In this document: one piece after another, positions 33,450 to 40,964 of the stretch
Layout of the letters: every line of letters begins with the position of its first letter
How positions within the stretch are numbered: the stretch's first letter is position 1
NCBI RefSeq assembly: GCF_900111885.1
Contig: NZ_FOKG01000015.1
Coordinates: forward strand, 62,001 to 126,000
Reading direction: 5' to 3'
DNA length: 64,000 bases
Source: Amycolatopsis marina
GTDB lineage: Bacteria; Actinomycetota; Actinomycetes; Mycobacteriales; Pseudonocardiaceae
Program-made: the position numbers and the translations under genes
Notes under the pieces: generated by a model
Database searches by the model: none
Seen by the model: only the letters and a program-made list of their open reading frames with translations
What the model was told of the DNA's origin: nothing

Positions 33450-34118
33450 ATGACGGAGACGGCGCGAGTGCACGCGTACGGCAACGGCGACAGCTCAGGT
33501 CCGGGACAACTCGGCCGTGGTGTGCGGCTGCCGAGGACCGAGCGGCGGGCGCAACTGCTGGCCGCGGCGCAGCAGGTCTTCGCCGCGAACGGCTATCACG
33601 CCGCCGCGATGGACGATATCGCCGAGCAGGCCGGGGTCAGCAAACCCGTGCTCTACCAGCACTTCCCCGGCAAGCTGGACCTCTACATCGCGCTGCTGGA
33701 GAGTCACGTCGACAATCTGGTGGGTCGCGTGCAGGAGGCGTTGTCCTCCACCACGGACAACAAGCAGCGGGTACACAACGCGGTCGGCGCGTTCTTCGAG
33801 TTCGTCAACGGCGACGCGGGTGCGTTCCGGATGGTGTTCGAGTCGGACCTGCGCGGCGAGCCGTCGGTGCAGCAGGCCGTGGACAGGGCCACCTCGGCCA
33901 GCGTCGACGCCATCACCGAGACGATCACCGCGGACGCCGGGCTCGACGAGGACCGCGCGCGGCTGCTCGCCGTCGGCCTCGTGGGGCTCAGTCAGGTCAG
34001 CGCCCGCTTCTGGCTCGCCCACCACAGCTCCATGAGCAGGGAAGAAGCGGTCGCCCTGACCTCGACCCTCGCCTGGCGCGGCATCGGCGCAGGCTTCCCC
34101 CTGCAACAACACCCCTGA
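33450..34118 (+). CDS. TetR-family transcriptional regulator
   Basis: The 222-residue protein has the TetR N-terminal helix-turn-helix (LLAAAQQVFAANGYHAAAMD, IAEQAGVSKPVLYQHFPGK) and a helical ligand domain (FFEFVNGDAGAFRMVFESDL, FWLAHHSSMSREEAVAL). The regulator at this place in mycobacteria is Rv3208. It is divergent from the alpha/beta hydrolase gene and could control it. A family 2 hairpin element follows the stop. Confidence 0.9.
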   Translation: MTETARVHAYGNGDSSGPGQLGRGVRLPRTERRAQLLAAAQQVFAANGYHAAAMDDIAEQAGVSKPVLYQHFPGKLDLYIALLESHVDNLVGRVQEALSSTTDNKQRVHNAVGAFFEFVNGDAGAFRMVFESDLRGEPSVQQAVDRATSASVDAITETITADAGLDEDRARLLAVGLVGLSQVSARFWLAHHSSMSREEAVALTSTLAWRGIGAGFPLQQHP

Positions 34119-34152
34119 CCGCCGCACCTCACCTCCGCACGGGGGTTGAGGC

Positions 34153-34263
34153 GCCTGCAAGTACCACCAAGCAAGATCAACACCTCCACTAACCGCTACC
34201 AAGCGGGCACCAGCTTGGCAGCGGTTAGCGCGAAAACGATCTTGCTTGGTGGTACTTGCAGGC
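34153..34263. repeat. Nested hairpin element, family 2, copy 1
   Basis: A perfect 26-bp inverted repeat (34153..34178 with 34238..34263; arms contain CTGCAAGTACCACCAAGCAA) encloses a second one (TAACCGCTACCAAGC with GCTTGGCAGCGGTTA, one mismatch) and an apical AGCGGGCACCAGCT. It lies between the convergent TetR and acidic-tail membrane protein genes, so a two-way terminator role is plausible. Copy 2 is at 45209..45339. Confidence 0.85.
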
Positions 34264-34295
34264 ACACCTTGCTGGGTGCGCGAGGGCAGGCGGGG

Positions 34296-34520
34296 TCAGC
34301 GATCCCCGGGGGCGGAGCCGGGGTGGTCGGGCTCGGGGGGCTCGGGGGGCTCGTCTTCGTCCTGGTCTTCGTCCTGGTCTTCGTCCTGGTCCTGGTCGAG
34401 GGGGCGTTGCTTGCGGGCGACCGCGATGAGGACGCCGATGATCAACAGCGGGCCGCCGACGATCGCGATCTCGTCCCAGCCGCCCTGGTGCATCAGCACC
34501 ACCCGATTCGCCAGCAGCAC
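34296..34520 (-). CDS. Small single-helix membrane protein with acidic repeat tail
   Basis: The 74-residue protein has one helix (EIAIVGGPLLIIGVLIAVAR) and a cytosolic tail made of DQDED and PEPPEP repeats, encoded by about three 12-bp tandem units (TCTTCGTCCTGG on the plus strand) near 34354..34392. The tail length is therefore likely to vary between strains. The GTG at 34520 follows the stop of the upstream membrane protein gene by 6 bp, so it is probably the last gene of the AurF operon. Function unknown. Confidence 0.6.
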   Translation of the reverse strand: MLLANRVVLMHQGGWDEIAIVGGPLLIIGVLIAVARKQRPLDQDQDEDQDEDQDEDEPPEPPEPDHPGSAPGDR

Positions 34521-34526
34521 GGCGCG

Positions 34527-35843
34527 TCAGGCCCCCGACACCAGTGCGATGCCCGCCGCCGTGTAGCCGACCATCACCGCGAGCATCGGGAACTGGCCGA
34601 CCGTCACGTGGTCCTTGCGCAGCACCGAGATGGCCCTGTCATGCGCCGAGGTCACCCCCGCGACGTGCCCGCCCACGATGGCGATGATCTGCACGAACGC
34701 GATTGCGGTCACGGAAACGACCGTATAGTCGATCCGGCTGCCCGCAACTCCGAGCCAGTCGTACCCGAGCCCGAGCGGATCGGTGGCGAGCAGGTACCCG
34801 GCCTGCCCCTGGAACACGGCGAACGAGAAGTAGTGCGCGACGGTGTAGCCGACCATGATCGGGATCAGTGAGTGTGCGAAGGCGCCGTACGGCTCGACCG
34901 GCTCTCCACCGGCCCTCCTGCGCAGGTAGGGCCGGGTCAGCCAGATTCCACCGACGTAGGTCAGCGCGATCGCCGCGACCGACGCCGCCAGGCCTGCCGT
35001 CCCGAGGAGCATCCCGGGCACTCGTCCGGTCTCCCTGGTCAGGTCGGTCCAGACCGGCAGGCGAGTGAGGCCGTCGAAGGCGGTCGAGCCGAGCAACAGC
35101 AGCACCACCGGCGTGACACCGGCACCCGAACCGGCAGCGAGCCCGTTCAGCGGATTGCGCAGCACGAGTACGCCGTCGGCGCGGCGGCCGAAGGGGGCGA
35201 GCCTGGCGATCAACCCGGCGTACACCTCGAAACCGTCACCCCGGTCGAACCACCGTGGCCCGTACCGGACACCGGCGGCGATCTGCAGGACGGCGTACCC
35301 GGTCACGAAGACGGCGATCGCGCGCGGAGCGTCCGATCGGTCGTACACGAGTTCGAGCCACAGGAACGCGGCCAGACCGACGACGGCGGGCCAATAGCCC
35401 CGGTCGGGCAGGGCGCTGCGGGGCCTTCGAGACCATCGCCCGCCGAGCAGACCGGCAAGCGTGCGCAGCGGGTTGATCAGCCGCCAGACCGGCCCGAACA
35501 GGAGCGACAGCGGCACCAGTCCGACCCAGAACCAGACGTAGAACCAGGTCGAGGCCGGGTTCGTCGCCGAACTGCCGGTCCCGGCCCAGGCGGTGACCAG
35601 CAAGGCCGCGAACGCGAGCACGCCGCAGGCACGCAGCAGGGCGCGAAGTCCCGCACTGTCGATCACCCGCCGGAGCGGTCCTGGCAGCGCACGACCCGAA
35701 CGGTCGCCGCCCAGCTTCGGCGTCTTCCAGAACACGGTGAGCGCGAAGAACGACACGAGAACGGCGATCGCACCGCCGTAGAGCGCCAGCCACAGCGGCA
35801 CCGGCAGGTCCGACCGTCCGCCCAGCCCGTGGGCCAGGATCAT
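34527..35843 (-). CDS. Polytopic membrane protein (annotated in relatives as fenitrothion hydrolase-like)
   Basis: The 438-residue protein has about ten hydrophobic segments and begins ILAHGLGGRSDLPVPLWLAL. Histidines lie in or near membrane segments (MILAHG; YTVAHYFSFAVF; IVGGHVAG), which suggests metal or haem binding. I recall homologues carrying the automatic label fenitrothion hydrolase, a label I do not trust. It overlaps the cupredoxin lipoprotein gene by 4 bp (ATGA), so the two probably work together, perhaps in copper handling or an envelope redox process; that is inference. Confidence 0.65.
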   Translation of the reverse strand: MILAHGLGGRSDLPVPLWLALYGGAIAVLVSFFALTVFWKTPKLGGDRSGRALPGPLRRVIDSAGLRALLRACGVLAFAALLVTAWAGTGSSATNPASTWFYVWFWVGLVPLSLLFGPVWRLINPLRTLAGLLGGRWSRRPRSALPDRGYWPAVVGLAAFLWLELVYDRSDAPRAIAVFVTGYAVLQIAAGVRYGPRWFDRGDGFEVYAGLIARLAPFGRRADGVLVLRNPLNGLAAGSGAGVTPVVLLLLGSTAFDGLTRLPVWTDLTRETGRVPGMLLGTAGLAASVAAIALTYVGGIWLTRPYLRRRAGGEPVEPYGAFAHSLIPIMVGYTVAHYFSFAVFQGQAGYLLATDPLGLGYDWLGVAGSRIDYTVVSVTAIAFVQIIAIVGGHVAGVTSAHDRAISVLRKDHVTVGQFPMLAVMVGYTAAGIALVSGA

Positions 35844-36259
35844 CCGCCCACCCTGAGCTGGGTCAGCAGCAACCCCTGCTCGTGCAACTCGACCTCGAAG
35901 GAACCGGGAATGTCGGCGGTGAACTCCAGCCGTCCTGGCTCGCCCGGCGCGAGGTCCAGCGTCTTGTCATAGCCGTGGATGTGCAGTTCGTCGGCCACGT
36001 CCGAGGTCACCTCGAACGACACGGTGTCCCCAGCGGAGACCTCGACCGTGTCCGGTCCCTCGGTCCGCGCCCCGTCGGTCACCGCGAAGGCGACCGGTGG
36101 AGCCGCTGCCTGCGAGGTCTCCCCCGCGTCGGCCGACTCGGTCACGGACGCCGGACGCTCAGGCGCGCTCGGCCCGGCATCCGTGACCTCTCCAGGGGAC
36201 CCGCCGCACGCGGTGAGCGCGAGCGCGCAGGCGGCGAGCGTCAGCAGGGGCCTACGCAT
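35840..36259 (-). CDS. Cupredoxin-like lipoprotein
   Basis: The 139-residue precursor has a signal peptide with lipobox LTACGG (Cys18), a Ser/Thr/Ala-rich linker, then a cupredoxin-like beta domain of about 90 residues (VEVSAGDTVSFEVTSDVADE, HIHGYDKTLDLAPGEPGRL, FEVELHEQGLLLTQLRVGG). Histidines in HIHGYD and ELHE are candidate metal ligands, but the full Cys-His-Met set of classical cupredoxins is absent. It would be exposed outside the membrane. It overlaps genes on both sides (8 bp and 4 bp). Confidence 0.75.
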   Translation of the reverse strand: MRRPLLTLAACALALTACGGSPGEVTDAGPSAPERPASVTESADAGETSQAAAPPVAFAVTDGARTEGPDTVEVSAGDTVSFEVTSDVADELHIHGYDKTLDLAPGEPGRLEFTADIPGSFEVELHEQGLLLTQLRVGG

Positions 36260-37265
36260 GAGCCGGCACCCCTGCGGCCACCGTCCGGACAAGACCCGCG
36301 ATCCGCGCGCCCACTTCGTCCGCGCGTTCCTGCGGGAGCATGTGCCCGGCCCCGGGGTAGCGCACGAACTCGGCCGAGGGCAGTTCCTCGGCGATCGTCC
36401 TGGCGTGCTCCAGCGGGCAGAGGCGGTCCCGGTCGCCTGCCAGCACCACCGCTGGGAGGTCACGCAACGTGGCCAGCGCGGCCTTGCAGTCGTGCCGGGA
36501 GATCGCGTCCTGGAACCCGCCGAGACTGGCCGGGTGGGCGGTGAGCAGCTGTTCGGCGACCGAGGCGACGTCGACGCGGCGTGGACGCCTGCCGAACACC
36601 AGCCAGCGGGCTCCCGGGCGCACCACCGAGGGCCGCAGCGGCAACCGTTCCCGGCGGAGGCGGGTCAGCAGCGCGGCGAGTCTGCGCTCGAACCTCGCGG
36701 CACCGTTGCCCGCGACGCCGGGCAGGCCGAGGGTGATTCGGTCCATCTGACCGCAGGAGGTGGCCACGAAGGCCACTCCGGCCACCCGCCGTGTGACGAG
36801 TTCCGGGTGCCGCTCGGCGAGCCGCATGATCGTCATCCCGCCCATCGAGTGCCCCGCGAGCACCACCGGCCCGCTCGGCACCCGGTCGGCCAGCAGGTCC
36901 GCGAGGTCGTCGGCGAGTTGCTCGATCGTCGCCGTGCCCGGCAGAGCCGGGTCCGACTCGCCGTGACCCCGCAGGTCGTAACGCAACACCCGGACGGTGT
37001 CGGGCACGGAGTCAAGTACTGCGTCCCAGGTGCGGCGGTCCTGCGTCCACCCGTGCACGAGGACGAGGGTCAGCGGCGTGTCTCCGCCGCCGTCGGGGCC
37101 GGCGGTCTCCACGTGCAGCGCCGTGCCGTCGCCGGTGACGAAGCAGTGCGTGGAATCCGGCCTGCTCCCGACCCGGTCCTGCCCGAAAGGCTCGGGACGG
37201 GACCGCAGCGGGGCGATCCTGGCCAGCGGAGAGGTCAGAGCCATCGGCAACCGCACCGCACTCAC
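36252..37265 (-). CDS. Alpha/beta hydrolase in AurF-like operon
   Basis: The 337-residue protein has LVLVHGWTQDRRTW, VLRYDLRGHGESDP, the elbow GHSMGGMTIM, VLAGDRDRLCPLEHA and the catalytic-histidine segment YPGAGHMLPQE. The family covers esterases, epoxide hydrolases and haloperoxidases. The GTG at 37265 overlaps the upstream AurF-like gene stop by 4 bp, so co-translation is expected. No signal peptide is seen; it is probably cytosolic. Confidence 0.88.
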   Translation of the reverse strand: MSAVRLPMALTSPLARIAPLRSRPEPFGQDRVGSRPDSTHCFVTGDGTALHVETAGPDGGGDTPLTLVLVHGWTQDRRTWDAVLDSVPDTVRVLRYDLRGHGESDPALPGTATIEQLADDLADLLADRVPSGPVVLAGHSMGGMTIMRLAERHPELVTRRVAGVAFVATSCGQMDRITLGLPGVAGNGAARFERRLAALLTRLRRERLPLRPSVVRPGARWLVFGRRPRRVDVASVAEQLLTAHPASLGGFQDAISRHDCKAALATLRDLPAVVLAGDRDRLCPLEHARTIAEELPSAEFVRYPGAGHMLPQERADEVGARIAGLVRTVAAGVPAHA

Positions 37266-38176
37266 CTGGCCGGCAGCAGGAACGACTTGCGCCACAGGTG
37301 CATGCCCGGGGCGCCGACGAGGCCGTTCTCCTGCAGGAACGGCATGATCTTCTCGCCGCCGAACCGGACTGTCTCCTGCCAGTGCGGATTGTTCAGCGCC
37401 GCGCGCACGCCCTCCCTCGGGGAGATGCCGACGGCCTTGTAGATGCCGGGGTTGATGAAGGCCCTGGTGACGAAGTACGAGACCAGCGCGATGATGAACC
37501 GCTGATACGGCAGTTCGGCCTTGGAGAGCTTCGCCATCCCGCGGGTGACCTCCTCGCGGGCGAAGGTGACGTGCCGCGCCTCCTCCAGCACGTGGATCCG
37601 GTTCACCATCCGCACCAGCGGCTGGATCTCGGGATCGTTCATCTGCTCGCGCTGCAGCCGGTCCAGCACCTCCTCGGCGACCAGGATGGCGCCGTAGCGG
37701 GCGGGACCGTAACTGATCGTCGGCATGAGCTTGGCCAACTGCCGGAGCCACGGCACCGGGCCGTAGGCGGGGCAACCGATGCGGTCGGCCATCCTGGCGA
37801 ACATCGTCGAGTGCCTGCACTCGTCCGCGATCTCGGTGAGGGCGTACTGCGCGTGGTTGCTCGTGGGGTCCTGCTCGTAGACCTCCTTGAGCAGCATCTG
37901 CATCAGCAGGATCTCGAACCACAGACCGGTGGTCGCGATGCTGGCGACCTCGTGCTTGCCGAGTTCGATGCGCTGCTCGTCGGACAGCCGGTCCCAGAGG
38001 GGCGTGCCGTACAGGGAGGAGCGGTGCTCGGGGATGAATCGCTTGCCCTCGACCAGCGGCGCGCCCCAGTCGATGTCGACGTCCGGGTCGTAGAACTTGT
38101 TCGCCGAGGACTTCAGCAACCGGTCCGCGGTCTTCTCCCTGGTCGGATCCTTGAGCGTCCGCGTCACTGCCGACAC
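37262..38176 (-). CDS. AurF-like di-iron oxygenase
   Basis: The 304-residue helical protein carries di-iron motifs of the AurF/ferritin-like type: WFEILLMQ, EIADECRHSTMF (ExxxxxxH region), LVAEEVLDRLQ and LEEARHVTFAREEV (ExxH). AurF proteins oxidise aryl amines to nitro groups, but most homologues are uncharacterised. It is the first gene of an operon with a hydrolase, a cupredoxin lipoprotein and two membrane proteins, divergent from a TetR gene with a palindromic operator in between. The GTG at 38176 has GAGGA 5 bases upstream. Confidence 0.85.
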   Translation of the reverse strand: MSAVTRTLKDPTREKTADRLLKSSANKFYDPDVDIDWGAPLVEGKRFIPEHRSSLYGTPLWDRLSDEQRIELGKHEVASIATTGLWFEILLMQMLLKEVYEQDPTSNHAQYALTEIADECRHSTMFARMADRIGCPAYGPVPWLRQLAKLMPTISYGPARYGAILVAEEVLDRLQREQMNDPEIQPLVRMVNRIHVLEEARHVTFAREEVTRGMAKLSKAELPYQRFIIALVSYFVTRAFINPGIYKAVGISPREGVRAALNNPHWQETVRFGGEKIMPFLQENGLVGAPGMHLWRKSFLLPAR

Positions 38177-38205
38177 CGCCTTCCTCGCATATGTGTGTAA
38201 CCACT

Positions 38206-38218
38206 GGTAACAGTTACC
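38206..38218. promoter_or_regulatory. Palindromic TetR operator candidate
   Basis: GGTAACAGTTACC is a perfect 13-base palindrome (6-bp arms, one central base) in the 51-bp gap between the divergent AurF-like and TetR genes. Extra GTAACC and CTGGTA half sites flank it. Its position across both start regions fits autoregulation plus repression of the AurF operon. Confidence 0.65.
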
Positions 38219-38227
38219 TCTGGTAGC

Positions 38228-39010
38228 ATGCTGGCCATGGTCGACCGTGTCAAGCGCAACAGCAAGCGATCCAGCAAGCACTCGCGTGACGACGCCGCAC
38301 CCACCGGCGACGCCCGCAGGGACCGCTGGCGTAAACACCGGGTGGCCCGGCGAGCGGAGTTCGTCGAGGCGGCACTGACGGCCCTGCACGAGCACGGACC
38401 CGACCTGGGCATGGACGACGTCGCGGCGGCGGCGGGTGTCACCAAACCGGTGCTGTACCGGCATTTCGACGACAAGGCCGACCTGTTCCTCGCCCTCGGC
38501 CAGCGCGGGACCGAGATCCTGCTGCAGCGGTTGATTCCGGCGATCAACGCCGAACTCGCCCCGGTGCCGCGGATCCGGATGGCCCTCGACGCGTTCTTCA
38601 CCGTCATCGAGGAGCATCCGAACCTCTACCGGCTGCTCGCCAGGGGATCCTTCGCGGAGAAGCCCGTCGACGCGGACGTGGTGGCCGAGGACAAAGAGAT
38701 CATCGCGACCGCCCTGACCGCCCTGCTCGGGGACTACATGCGGATGTTCAACATGGACTCGGGAGCGGCCGAGCCCTGGGCATACGGAATCGTCGGCATG
38801 GTGCAGAACACCGGTGAGTGGTGGCTGGAGCGCCGCTCGATGAGCCGGGACAGCTTGGTCGAGTACCTCACCCAGATCATCTGGGCCGCCATCGACGGCC
38901 TGGCGCGGCAGCAGGGCATCGTGATCGACCCGAACAAGCCGCTGGAAGAGAACAAGGTCATCCGCCTGGCCAGGCAGAACGAGTCCGACCAGCAGTCCCA
39001 GATCAGCTGA
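38228..39010 (+). CDS. TetR-family regulator of the AurF-like operon
   Basis: The 260-residue protein has a basic N-terminal tail, a TetR helix-turn-helix (FVEAALTALHEHGPDLGMDD, VAAAAGVTKPVLYRHFDDKA) and a ligand domain (TGEWWLERRSMSRDSLVEYL). The ATG at 38228 is used; an ATG at 38237 is also in frame. The start lies 10 bp after the palindromic operator. It is followed 18 bp later by a DUF4873 gene that is probably co-transcribed. Confidence 0.9.
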   Translation: MLAMVDRVKRNSKRSSKHSRDDAAPTGDARRDRWRKHRVARRAEFVEAALTALHEHGPDLGMDDVAAAAGVTKPVLYRHFDDKADLFLALGQRGTEILLQRLIPAINAELAPVPRIRMALDAFFTVIEEHPNLYRLLARGSFAEKPVDADVVAEDKEIIATALTALLGDYMRMFNMDSGAAEPWAYGIVGMVQNTGEWWLERRSMSRDSLVEYLTQIIWAAIDGLARQQGIVIDPNKPLEENKVIRLARQNESDQQSQIS

Positions 39011-39028
39011 AGTTCAAGGGAGAATTTC

Positions 39029-39361
39029 GTGAGCGAGCACGACCACGACGAGGACGGCTACAGCGGCCCGGCGACCCTGCTGGTCTCCGACACCGAGATC
39101 GCGATCGAGGTGGAGTTGCGCGGCCACTTCCAGCCGATCGACGGTTACTACCGGTGGTACGGCCGAGTGAAGGCCAACGAGCAACTTTCGGCACTCGCCG
39201 CGGGCCGGAAGAAGAAGGCCGAGATCCGCACGCCGCAGGGATCGGCCACGGGCGAGTTGTCCGATCCGGATCCGTGGGACCGGTACCGGATCATGGGCAC
39301 GAGCACGCCCCCGTTCACCGTGCCCGTTTCGCTCGACGAGGTCGAAGCCACCGCGTCCTGA
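39029..39361 (+). CDS. DUF4873 domain protein
   Basis: The 110-residue protein has the DUF4873 pattern (GPATLLVSDTEIAIEVELRG, HFQPIDGYYRWYGRVKANEQ, GEIRTPQG-like turn, TPPFTVPV). This domain occurs alone or at the end of flavin monooxygenases, and its role is not known. GGGAG precedes the GTG at 39029. Position after the TetR gene ties it to the same response as the AurF-like operon. Confidence 0.8.
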   Translation: MSEHDHDEDGYSGPATLLVSDTEIAIEVELRGHFQPIDGYYRWYGRVKANEQLSALAAGRKKKAEIRTPQGSATGELSDPDPWDRYRIMGTSTPPFTVPVSLDEVEATAS

Positions 39362-39371
39362 CGGCACAACG

Positions 39372-39406
39372 AAAGCGGGCACCGCAGAAGCTGCGGTGCC
39401 CGCTTT
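39372..39406. terminator. Strong bidirectional terminator hairpin
   Basis: AAAGCGGGCACCGCAG (39372..39387) pairs perfectly with CTGCGGTGCCCGCTTT (39391..39406) around a 3-base loop, a 16-bp stem with A and T runs at its base. It lies between the convergent DUF4873 and DUF3107 genes and has the form of an intrinsic terminator in both directions. Confidence 0.9.
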
Positions 39407-39415
39407 GTCGAACGA

Positions 39416-39646
39416 TCAGCTACCGACCGCGAAGCCGACCTTGCGAACATCCGAGGCCGCGATCTCGACATAGGCGATCCGGTCTGCCGGGACGATGAAC
39501 CTGCGGCCCTTCTCGTCGGAGATGCGGAACAAGCCGTCGTCGGCGTTCAAGGCCTCGGAAACCAGCTTCTCGACCTCGTCGGTCGTCTGGCCACTGGACA
39601 CCACCAGCTCCCGCGGCGTGTCCTTGATTCCGATCTTGACCTCCAC
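39416..39646 (-). CDS. DUF3107 family protein (TB9.4-like)
   Basis: The 76-residue protein VEVKIGIKDTPRELVVSSGQ ... KGRRFIVPADRIAYVEIAAS is a clear DUF3107 member, conserved in actinobacteria (M. tuberculosis Rv3208A, TB9.4). Function unknown. CGGAGG lies 6 bases before the GTG at 39646. It ends close to the terminator at 39372. Confidence 0.88.
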   Translation of the reverse strand: MEVKIGIKDTPRELVVSSGQTTDEVEKLVSEALNADDGLFRISDEKGRRFIVPADRIAYVEIAASDVRKVGFAVGS

Positions 39647-39691
39647 GTGCAAACCTCCGCCTGATGTCGTGCCGTGCTCTTGCAAACCAGG

Positions 39692-40372
39692 CTATCCGAG
39701 CCCGAGCACCTGCATCCGTTTGGTGTGACCCTGCTGCAACCGCCGGAAGAGACCGGCTATTCCCGACAGGTCGCCGGAGCCGGTGACAATCAATTCCGAA
39801 AGGCCGTCCCGCTCGGCGACCACATACTGCGCCTGGGTGAGGGCCTCGCCCAGCAGCCTGCGCCCCCACAGGGCCAGGCGGTCGCGCTGCCTGGCGTCCG
39901 CCGCGATTCCCGCCGCCACCTCGCGTTCGGCGAAGGCGGAGTGGCCGGTATCGGCCAGTACCTCGAGTACGAGTTCGCGGGTCTCCTGGTCGAGCCAGTT
40001 GGCCATCTCGCGGTAGAGATCGGCGGCGAGACCGTCGCCGACATACGCCTTGACCAGTGATTCCAGCCAGGAACGGGGAGCCGTGGACGCGTGGAACGCG
40101 TCGAAGTGCGCGACGAACGGCTTCATCGCGTCCTCGACGGCGATGCCGTGCTCGGCGAGAAAACGCTCCAGCCGGGCGTAATGACCGATCTCGGCGGCGG
40201 CCATCGAGGCCAGCGCGGCCCGCCCGGAGAGGGTCGGGGCGGTACGGGAATCCTCGGACATCCGGTCGAAAGCGGACAGTTCGCCGTAAGCGAGCACGCC
40301 GATCAGGTCCACGACTCCGTCACTGATCGTCGTTTCCGCCTCGGCGCCACGCTCGTTCGCAGCCTCAGTCAC
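39692..40372 (-). CDS. Ferritin-like fold protein (Rv3210c type)
   Basis: The 226-residue helical protein shows ferritin-like metal motifs: VLAYGELSAFDRM, ASMAAAEIGHYARLERFL (ExxH) and ELVLEVLADTGHSAFAEREV. It resembles the MiaE-type family and the protein next to rhlE in mycobacteria. Whether it hydroxylates tRNA is not shown. The GTG at 40372 (TEAANERGAEAETT) is taken as start; an upstream in-frame ATG at 40405 lies inside a repeat remnant. Confidence 0.78.
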   Translation of the reverse strand: MTEAANERGAEAETTISDGVVDLIGVLAYGELSAFDRMSEDSRTAPTLSGRAALASMAAAEIGHYARLERFLAEHGIAVEDAMKPFVAHFDAFHASTAPRSWLESLVKAYVGDGLAADLYREMANWLDQETRELVLEVLADTGHSAFAEREVAAGIAADARQRDRLALWGRRLLGEALTQAQYVVAERDGLSELIVTGSGDLSGIAGLFRRLQQGHTKRMQVLGLG

Positions 40373-40401
40373 GACTGCCACCGTAGAGCAACGGTGAATC
40401 C

Positions 40402-40444
40402 GCACGGTAGCCGAACCTGCGTGTGTGCATAACGCTCATACATA
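40402..40444 (-). repeat. Interspersed repeat family 1, truncated copy D
   Basis: Read on the minus strand, this stretch (TATGTATGAGCGTTATGCAC and the following ACACGCAGGTTCGGCTACCG) matches the left 45 bases of copy C at 54845..54890 with few differences, then stops. It retains one TTATGCACA nonamer (40424..40432). The right half of the element is missing. Confidence 0.75.
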
Positions 40445-40964
40445 GGGCAACGATGACGAAGGACACGCGGGCGGATGCGACCATCCTCACGCTGGGCCGG
40501 GTGGCCCGGCTACACTGTGGGGTGATAACGACATAATCTTCCGCGCTCCTGCCGGGCGTCCGTCTGGGAGACGGCTCCCACTGGAGTGGTGCAGGCCATC
40601 GCCGGAGCGCGGCGGGAGCGACCTGAAGCGGGCACATCGCCGCAGGTCGCGAACAGAAAATCTGGATCTCGCATGCGGACGTTCCGCTGCGATTCAGCGA
40701 CAACAACTGAATCACGCGGGAACCGCCGCTTGCGGCGGCCCGAGACGACGGAGGCAGGGCCGGTCCAGACGCAACCAGCGTCCACCAGCCGAAACCCAGG
40801 CCCTGGCTACGATCGGCTCGGACTTTCCGCTGCGATTCAGCGACAACAATGTGCGTGCACGCCTCGAACGGCATTCCCGCCGGTGCGGTTCGGCCCGGGA
40901 ATACGGAGCCGGAGTCCAACCCCAGCGGTCGAGTGTCGCGAAATACCTGGCTGTGCGCGCTGGT
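40445..40964. other. Long gap before rhlE with a 25-bp direct repeat
   Basis: About 520 bp hold no convincing gene. The 25-bp sequence containing TCCGCTGCGATTCAGCGACA occurs at 40682..40706 and 40825..40849; each contains a small hairpin CGCTG-CGATT-CAGCG. A GC-rich inverted repeat (GGGCCGGGTGGCCC) lies near 40494. The gap could contain a long 5' leader of the helicase mRNA, as is common for DEAD-box genes, and a repeat remnant. Confidence 0.5.

Noticed and set aside
34527..35843. True fenitrothion hydrolase
   Set aside because: The protein is a polytopic membrane protein without visible hydrolase motifs; the label in databases is likely transferred and is not supported by the sequence.
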